A DNA stretch of 10,710 nt from positions 1 to 10,710 of the forward strand of contig CALGII010000245.1 in NCBI GenBank assembly GCA_937915485.1, written 5' to 3'. Shown in pieces: positions 5,699 to 10,710 of this stretch; position 1 is the stretch's first letter, and each line of letters starts with the position of its first letter. The notes beneath the pieces were generated by a model. That model saw nothing but the letters and a program-made list of their open reading frames with translations, ran no database searches and was not told where the DNA came from. This stretch comes from an uncultured Ignavibacteriota bacterium (lineage in GTDB: Bacteria > Bacteroidota > Ignavibacteria > Tepidaquicellales > Tepidaquicellaceae). The position numbers and the translations under genes are program-made.

Positions 5699-8104
5699 AT
5701 GAAACACATAAAAATATTGTACATAATAACAATTTTGATATCAATGATGTTTGCCGCTAATCAGGATATTTCAGCGCAATACGGCTTTGAGTGCGGATTT
5801 AACGGTACTGCTCTAAATAATCCGTATATAAATCTGAATGACTTTTGGGGAATGAATAAGCCGATTAGAACGGATTTAAGCGGTGTTACGCCGGAACCGC
5901 CATCATCTGCATATTTTCCTGTACTGGTCGTATTCGTACAATTCGCGGATGACCCAGCTTTGCCGAATTGGCCTGCATACGGGGCGCCGGATTATCTAAA
6001 CAACTTTATTGCGGAAAACAAAAGTTTCAATTCGAATTGGTGGGATGCATATAGTGAAACAACGGCACCGTTGACCGATTATTGGCTCGAGGCAAGCAGG
6101 GGGAAATTTCACGCCCTCGGGAAAGCGTATTATGTTCAGTTGGGTAACGCTGCTGATTATTCAAGTGAAACGATTATGAATCAAGCGATTTGGGATGATT
6201 TAGTTAATAATCAGAACCTTACAGATTGGACATCTTACGATTTATGGAAACCGGTTGTCGTTAACGGAGTTCAGAAATTCAAATATGAACCTGACGGGTA
6301 CGTAGATATGATATATAAAATACACAAAACAAGAGGCAGGGGTCCTCTGGCAAATCACGCGGCAGGTTACGCACATTTGACCTGGGACCCTGGTGACAAC
6401 ACAGAAATTCTAATTGACCCGATAAACGGAGTGTCAATCAAGTACGGTTTTTATCCAACAAGTTCCGGCGTAACTCTTGACTTTACGCCAAATAAGAATA
6501 TGATAATGAGCGTGTTAATGCACGAACACGGGCATACGATGTACGCTAACGGTCATATTACTTACGGAAAAGTCGTCGCAGGTCCAGGAGGAGAAGGATA
6601 TTTAAGTCCGTACGAGATGATATTATTGGGATATATGTCTCCAACGCAGGCAACGTTTAATAATTCTACTCCTTATAATCTGAAAGATTACTCTGCCAGA
6701 GACAATTCTTCAGGTTATATATTGAAAGTTCCTATAGCGACCGGAGAATATTTTCTTATTACAAACAGAGGGAATTATTCGAAATGGGATAAGTTGATGA
6801 TGGGAGATACGGCAAGAATAAACACATTTGACATATTTAATGAACTCGGCAGCGGGGTGTATATACATCACGTCAACAAAGAAATAACAATGCCATACGG
6901 GAACGAGCACGTACAGGATCTGGAGTGCGCAGACGGTCTATGGTCATTTGAATACGATACTCAGGTAAGAATGTATGCCTGGGACGCGGGACATTGTTTT
7001 AATAACGGGATGTGGAATGTTTACAAACGAAATCAAGTGTTATATGATAACGATTTAGGAATGTATAATCCCGGGGCTGCAGGTGACGACAAAAGCAGCG
7101 GATATATTATGTGGGCATGGAAAGGACAAGCGCCTTTAGACCCGTGTACGATAGGAACCGAGAGAACTTATACGAATGATGAAGATTATTTTGCTTTCGA
7201 TCAAAACAATGGTGACAGATTTGATCCCTGGAAAATGGATTATAATGAGGTCTTCTCACCTTATTCATCACCGAACACCAATACGTGGACGACTGTTCCC
7301 TCTAATCAAAATTCGGGTATCTTTATTGTACTTAGAGGAAAAGAGACAGATAAAAGTTACAATATTGACATCCTGAAGGTTGACGGGACCCATTCGCTTG
7401 AATCAATTTTATCGGCAACCCCTCCGTCAAGACCGATGGGAATTAAGATTGACAGAACAGATTGCATGGACGGCAAACGGTATCCGATACTTACCTGGAA
7501 CCATAACTTAGAGCCGGATATGATACAGGATTTCACGACAACCAAGAGGTATAAAATATTCAGAGCGTTCGATGCTCTGAATACTGTTCCGCAGAATTAT
7601 ACCGAAATCGCGGATATAACTATCGACAAAGACACACCTCCGTCTTACATCGACTACGCAGCGTACGGCGAATGTGACGGAATAGGACAGGGGGATGTAA
7701 ACAGAATTAGGTATAAAATTAAAGCGGTCGATAAGACAAACTGGGCTTCCGTTTATTCGGACTTTGTAGCGATTACATCTCAATATCTGATAAGAGGCGG
7801 CGAGGAAGGCGATACTTTTGTTCTCAACCCGGAAATCCCGGATAAATTTGACCTTTCTCAAAATTATCCAAACCCGTTCAATCCGGTAACATCAATAAAT
7901 TACGCCTTGCCGAAAGACGGTAATGTAACGTTAAAGATATACGACAATACAGGACGTGAAGTTGAAACGCTCGTGAATGAAGTGAAGCGGGCGGGGTATT
8001 ACACGATTCAGTTCAACGCATCGCATTTGTCATCGGGAATTTATTTCTACAGAATAACCGCGGGCGATTTTGTTCAGACGAAGAAGATGGTTTTGATAAA
8101 GTAG
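5699..8104 (+). CDS. T9SS-secreted M6-like zinc metallopeptidase
   Basis: An 801-residue secreted peptidase. Residues 1-27 are a signal peptide (MKHIKILYIITILISMMFAA..., cleavage near ISAQ). FPVLVVFVQFADD (about 73-85) and DYWLEASRGKF (near 127) resemble the prodomain-to-catalytic start of M6 (immune inhibitor A-like) enzymes. The zinc site is H275-E-H-G-H279 with Glu276 as catalytic base; a further histidine lies at 286 (TMYANGH). The downstream LSPYEMILLGYMSP and GEYFLITNR correspond to the family's SxxEKxxLGW and YYLIENR segments. About 575-695 look like a fibronectin type III-like domain (PPSRPMGIKID...YRIKAVD-type pattern). Residues 719-801 are a type A T9SS sorting domain. The usual M6 HExxHxxGLPDxYD continuation is absent, so the third zinc ligand is uncertain. 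It lies between two propeller genes. Start ATG lacks a Shine-Dalgarno. Confidence 0.87.
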   Translation: MKHIKILYIITILISMMFAANQDISAQYGFECGFNGTALNNPYINLNDFWGMNKPIRTDLSGVTPEPPSSAYFPVLVVFVQFADDPALPNWPAYGAPDYLNNFIAENKSFNSNWWDAYSETTAPLTDYWLEASRGKFHALGKAYYVQLGNAADYSSETIMNQAIWDDLVNNQNLTDWTSYDLWKPVVVNGVQKFKYEPDGYVDMIYKIHKTRGRGPLANHAAGYAHLTWDPGDNTEILIDPINGVSIKYGFYPTSSGVTLDFTPNKNMIMSVLMHEHGHTMYANGHITYGKVVAGPGGEGYLSPYEMILLGYMSPTQATFNNSTPYNLKDYSARDNSSGYILKVPIATGEYFLITNRGNYSKWDKLMMGDTARINTFDIFNELGSGVYIHHVNKEITMPYGNEHVQDLECADGLWSFEYDTQVRMYAWDAGHCFNNGMWNVYKRNQVLYDNDLGMYNPGAAGDDKSSGYIMWAWKGQAPLDPCTIGTERTYTNDEDYFAFDQNNGDRFDPWKMDYNEVFSPYSSPNTNTWTTVPSNQNSGIFIVLRGKETDKSYNIDILKVDGTHSLESILSATPPSRPMGIKIDRTDCMDGKRYPILTWNHNLEPDMIQDFTTTKRYKIFRAFDALNTVPQNYTEIADITIDKDTPPSYIDYAAYGECDGIGQGDVNRIRYKIKAVDKTNWASVYSDFVAITSQYLIRGGEEGDTFVLNPEIPDKFDLSQNYPNPFNPVTSINYALPKDGNVTLKIYDNTGREVETLVNEVKRAGYYTIQFNASHLSSGIYFYRITAGDFVQTKKMVLIK
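7966..8071 (+). repeat. Sorting-domain DNA segment nearly identical to 10261-10366 (copy 1)
   Basis: From AACGCTCGTG to GCGATTTT, 106 bases of the protease sorting domain match the segment at 10261-10366 of the second propeller gene at 98 positions by my count, without gaps. Protein-level matches in the rest of the two domains are much looser at DNA level. This points to recent exchange or duplication of this part. Confidence 0.9.
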
Positions 8105-8116
8105 GGAGAAAATTAA

Positions 8117-8153
8117 AGCGCAGAGACGCAAAAGTGTCTCTGCGCTGTTTTTT
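8117..8153 (+). terminator. Strong intrinsic terminator after the protease gene
   Basis: AGCGCAGAGAC (8117-8127) and GTCTCTGCGCT (8136-8146) pair perfectly over 11 bp; an inner C-G and a G-U pair extend the stem to 13 around an AAAA loop. G and six T follow (8148-8153). It begins 12 bases after the protease stop and separates that gene from the second propeller gene. Confidence 0.92.
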
Positions 8154-8230
8154 GGGGACATTTGTTTATAATAATTTCTCTTGAAAAAAGAAAATCTTTA
8201 CAATATGTTAAATATTATTGGGACAGTATT

Positions 8231-10399
8231 ATGAAAATTCTTACGAGACATATTTTTTATACAATTTCATTGGTAACACTTTTTGTTTTTATTCAAACGT
8301 CCGAATTGCATTCCCAATCCGGCTGGTTCTGGCAGCATCCGTATCCGCAGGGAGATTATATTGACGATATGTTTTTTATTAGCACAACTAAAGGGTGGGT
8401 TGTGACTAATAATCAAATTCTCAAAACCTCTAATGGCGGTAATAATTGGAGTATATTTTACAATAAATATGGTACATACCAATGTATATACTTTTTAAAT
8501 GAATTATCCGGATGGGTCGGTGGTTATGATACAGTTTATAAAACTACTAATAGTGGAGCAAATTGGATTTCGTATTATGTGGGGACTCATATATTTAATG
8601 GGATATATGATATATATTTTATGAATTCTACGACAGGGTTAATATGTTCTTATGATGGGATTTTCAAAACAACAAACGGCGGTAATAACTGGGTTTGGAA
8701 AGCAAATAATAGCAGCGGAGGCGGCGCTATCGTTTCATTTGATTTTATAAATAGTCAGACCGGATGGGTATGCAGTGATTCCGGAAAATTTTTTAAAACT
8801 ACAAACGGAGGAGAAAACTGGTTCAGACAGAATTCGGGAGTACCGGTTGAATTACATTCCGTAGATTTTATCGACAGTCTTATTGGTTATGCCTGCGGAG
8901 AAAACGGCACATTTATTAAAACTACAAACGGCGGAGACAATTGGACGCAGAATTCCAGTTTCCCCGGTTCAGCAAACCTGATGTCGTGTAAATTTTACAA
9001 TGCCAATACGGGATGGGTTGGATACCCCTATTATCTCGGCGGCGTAATAAGCAAGACCACAAACGGCGGGTTGTCCTGGAATTCCGTTAACACAATAGAT
9101 GCTGCACACAGTATGTGTGTAATAGATTCCGTTAACTTATTCTCGGGTTATTTGGGAATTATAAAAACACAGGACGGCAATAACTGGTCTGAGATATCGA
9201 ACGGCTCCAAGGCCACATTGAATACTTGCAGTTTTATCAATGAAAATACAGGCTGGGCTGCGGGAGGGGATTTTTGGCATAGTTCTAATACCGGAGTACT
9301 TTTAAAAACAACTGATGGGGGCAGCTTCTGGACTGAATTTGAAGGATTTGCTCCGAGACCCGTGAAATCAATTAAATTTGTAAATGAAAATGTCGGTTGG
9401 GCCGCAGGGGATTTTCCCGTATTAATGAAATCAACAACCGGGGGAAATACATGGATAAACCTTACGCCACCGGGTGATAAAGATTTTACCTGCATCTGGT
9501 TCTCGGATTCTTTGAATGGGTGGTTGGCGGGTTTCGATAACTTTGATTATTCATCATCTATTTTTCATACAACAAACGGAGGCAATAACTGGAGTACGCA
9601 GTTATCCGTAAACAATTACGATATGAATTCTTTATCCTTTCTCAATTCTCAGACAGGATGGGCTGCGGGAAGATATTCTCAGGGTTCCGCGAAAATATTC
9701 CGGACCACAAATGGAGGATTGAACTGGGTTACAATAAATCTTAATAAATATCTTGACGATTTGAATAGTGTTTGCTTTGTAAATGAAAATACGGGATGGG
9801 TTGCAGGCAGTTCAAGTTATGGAGGTCTCTATAAGACAACAAACAAAGGTGTCGAATGGGTTTTACAAGACAGCCTTTCAACTTATACTTATTCCACTTT
9901 ATTTTTTATAGATGAAAATACCGGCTGGGCAGGTGATTATTTGTCTAAATATCTTTACCATACCACAAACGGAGGAGCAAACTGGGAGAAAATTGTCAAA
10001 TGCAACGGGTTACCAACCGGAGCAATTCAATTTGTAAATCATAGCACAGGCTGGTTTGTCGGTGGACTTGGTATGATTATGAAAACAACTAACGGAGGAA
10101 CTGTGTTTGCGAATAATAATTCATTAGTAGTGCCGGATGGTTATGAGTTGTTTCAGAATTATCCTAATCCGTTCAATCCTTCCACGACGATTGAGTATTC
10201 CATATCCAAAGAAAGCCCTGTGTCCATAATCGTATATGACATCACAGGACGAGAAGTAGCAACGCTCGTGAATGAAGTGAAGCGGGCTGGGTATTACACG
10301 GTGCAGTTCAACGCGTCGCGTCTGTCATCGGGAATTTATTTCTACAGGATTACCGCGGGCGATTTTATTTCGACAAGAAAAATGATTCTGTTAAAGTGA
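8231..10399 (+). CDS. T9SS-secreted fourteen-repeat Ycf48/BNR-type beta-propeller protein
   Basis: A 722-residue secreted protein. I chose the ATG at 8231 because it opens directly into a signal peptide (MKILTRHIFYTISLVTLFVF..., cleavage near LHSQ); an in-frame TTG 69 bases upstream would add an improbable charged leader adjoining the preceding terminator. Fourteen KTTNGGxxW-type motifs run from residue 64 to 617, spaced about 42 residues apart, commonly preceded by blocks such as FVNENTGWAAG. Fourteen is twice seven, which fits two seven-bladed propellers in tandem; the seventh motif (IKTQDGNNW) is one residue short. Residues 640-722 are a type A T9SS sorting domain (LFQNYPNPFNPSTTIEY...GREVATLVNEVKRAGYY...SSGIYFYRITAGDF). 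No catalytic motif is recognised. It is a longer relative of the protein at 4270, but its sorting domain is closest to that of the protease. The preceding terminator implies its own promoter, which I could not place. Confidence 0.9.
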   Translation: MKILTRHIFYTISLVTLFVFIQTSELHSQSGWFWQHPYPQGDYIDDMFFISTTKGWVVTNNQILKTSNGGNNWSIFYNKYGTYQCIYFLNELSGWVGGYDTVYKTTNSGANWISYYVGTHIFNGIYDIYFMNSTTGLICSYDGIFKTTNGGNNWVWKANNSSGGGAIVSFDFINSQTGWVCSDSGKFFKTTNGGENWFRQNSGVPVELHSVDFIDSLIGYACGENGTFIKTTNGGDNWTQNSSFPGSANLMSCKFYNANTGWVGYPYYLGGVISKTTNGGLSWNSVNTIDAAHSMCVIDSVNLFSGYLGIIKTQDGNNWSEISNGSKATLNTCSFINENTGWAAGGDFWHSSNTGVLLKTTDGGSFWTEFEGFAPRPVKSIKFVNENVGWAAGDFPVLMKSTTGGNTWINLTPPGDKDFTCIWFSDSLNGWLAGFDNFDYSSSIFHTTNGGNNWSTQLSVNNYDMNSLSFLNSQTGWAAGRYSQGSAKIFRTTNGGLNWVTINLNKYLDDLNSVCFVNENTGWVAGSSSYGGLYKTTNKGVEWVLQDSLSTYTYSTLFFIDENTGWAGDYLSKYLYHTTNGGANWEKIVKCNGLPTGAIQFVNHSTGWFVGGLGMIMKTTNGGTVFANNNSLVVPDGYELFQNYPNPFNPSTTIEYSISKESPVSIIVYDITGREVATLVNEVKRAGYYTVQFNASRLSSGIYFYRITAGDFISTRKMILLK
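10261..10366 (+). repeat. Sorting-domain DNA segment nearly identical to 7966-8071 (copy 2)
   Basis: Second copy of the 106-base segment. The eight differences from copy 1 are scattered single substitutions; the segment includes the invariant run AATGAAGTGAAGCGGGC. The segment encodes the VNEVKRAGYY to ITAGDF part of the domain. Confidence 0.9.
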
Positions 10400-10496
10400 T
10401 AATAAGACCGTGTGTTCCGTTTAAAATTACAAACTCTCCTTTGCGCAATCACTTTGCATCTTTAGAGTTCAAGTTTCCGTTCACGCATAAATGCTC

Positions 10497-10524
10497 TAAC
10501 TGTTAACTGTTAAGTGTTAACTGA
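10497..10524. repeat. Four-unit heptamer tandem repeat over the proline dehydrogenase stop
   Basis: Units TAACTGT, TAACTGT, TAAGTGT and TAACTGA stand in direct succession. The last two overlap the stop codon (10517-10519 on the minus strand) of the proline dehydrogenase gene, and the repeat lies between two convergent genes. On the minus strand it gives extra stop codons after the gene end. Confidence 0.85.
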
Positions 10525-10710
10525 AAATTGATTTCACTACCTGTCCCGCGACGTTCGGATTTTCCTGAAAACGCCGTATTGAGTATTCGTACCACCTCAT
10601 TCCAAACGGCACGTAAACGCGCATTCTGTAACCTTCGTTCACGATTTCGGAGCGCAGTTTTTCGCGTACTCCGAGCAGCATCTGAAATTCGAACTTATCA
10701 TTCGTAAGTT
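10517..10710 (-). CDS. Proline dehydrogenase, C-terminal end, cut by the window edge
   Basis: Proline dehydrogenase oxidises L-proline to pyrroline-5-carboxylate with FAD, the first step of proline catabolism. Only the last 63 residues are in the window. They read KFEFQMLLGVREKLRSEIV, then NEGYRMRVYVPFGMRWYEY, then SIRRFQENP, ending near VVKSIFS. The FEFQML.G, GY.VRVYVPFG..WY.Y and RR..E.P blocks are the conserved C-terminal part of the PRODH barrel; the Arg-Arg pair is the known substrate-carboxylate contact in the family. The short tail after RRFQENPN argues for a stand-alone enzyme rather than a PutA fusion with the P5C dehydrogenase domain. It converges on the propeller gene with about 117 bases between stops and no strong terminator hairpin. 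Confidence 0.92.
   Translation of the reverse strand, partial: LTNDKFEFQMLLGVREKLRSEIVNEGYRMRVYVPFGMRWYEYSIRRFQENPNVAGQVVKSIFS

Larger units (their letters stand above)
4564..8682. repeat. Four exact copies of a 17-base blade-motif word in the two propeller genes
   Basis: The word AAAACAACAAACGGCGG, encoding the KTTNGG core, occurs exactly at 4564-4580, 4696-4712 and 5077-5093 in the first propeller gene and at 8666-8682 in the second. Other blades use synonymous variants (for example ACTACAAACGGAGG). The coordinates span the outermost copies; the intervening sequence is not part of the repeat. The identity at silent positions suggests homogenisation between blades or preferred codons. Confidence 0.85.

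Noticed and set aside
8162..8230. Upstream TTG extension of the second propeller gene
   Set aside because: It begins right behind the terminator hairpin and would put 23 mostly non-signal residues before an otherwise normal signal peptide starting at ATG 8231.

Overview
The window looks like a chromosomal segment of a Bacteroidota/Chlorobiota-type bacterium, most likely close to Ignavibacteria. The main clue is a set of three secreted proteins ending in the type IX secretion (T9SS) type A sorting domain. Two of them, the protease and the longer propeller, carry the form QNYPNPFNP...GREV.TLVNE...AGYY...SSGIYFYRI.AGDF, which I associate with that group. Most genes also lack a clear Shine-Dalgarno, as is common in these phyla. 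The assignment is inference from sequence style, not a database result.

Positions 1-1796 (minus strand) read, in transcription order: a small exported beta-rich protein, ribosomal protein L33 (rpmG), a Nudix hydrolase, and the N-terminal two thirds of GTP cyclohydrolase IB (folE2), which runs off the left edge. Positions 1882-3410 (plus strand) hold thyX (flavin-dependent thymidylate synthase) and, 14 bases later, a four-helix DUF4239-like membrane protein. FolE2 and ThyX are both folate-linked, and the Nudix enzyme could supply the pyrophosphohydrolase step after FolE2.

Positions 3411-4269 form a long AT-rich region without a credible intact gene. It holds a perfect (ATCA)10 microsatellite and then the decayed 3' end of a T9SS sorting domain, whose last 45 bases nearly match the end of the gene that follows.

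Positions 4270-10399 (plus strand) are a three-gene island of T9SS cargo: a 7-repeat Ycf48/BNR-type propeller protein, an M6-like zinc metallopeptidase, and a 14-repeat propeller protein. The protease is preceded by a branched inverted-repeat element containing a nine-codon mini-ORF and followed by a strong intrinsic terminator. The sorting domains of the second and third proteins are almost identical at DNA level over about 106 bases, suggesting recombination or gene conversion.

From 10517 to the right edge, on the minus strand, is the C-terminal end of a proline dehydrogenase, converging on the island; a four-unit heptamer repeat overlaps its stop codon. No T9SS machinery genes, tRNA, rRNA, CRISPR array or intact insertion sequence were seen.
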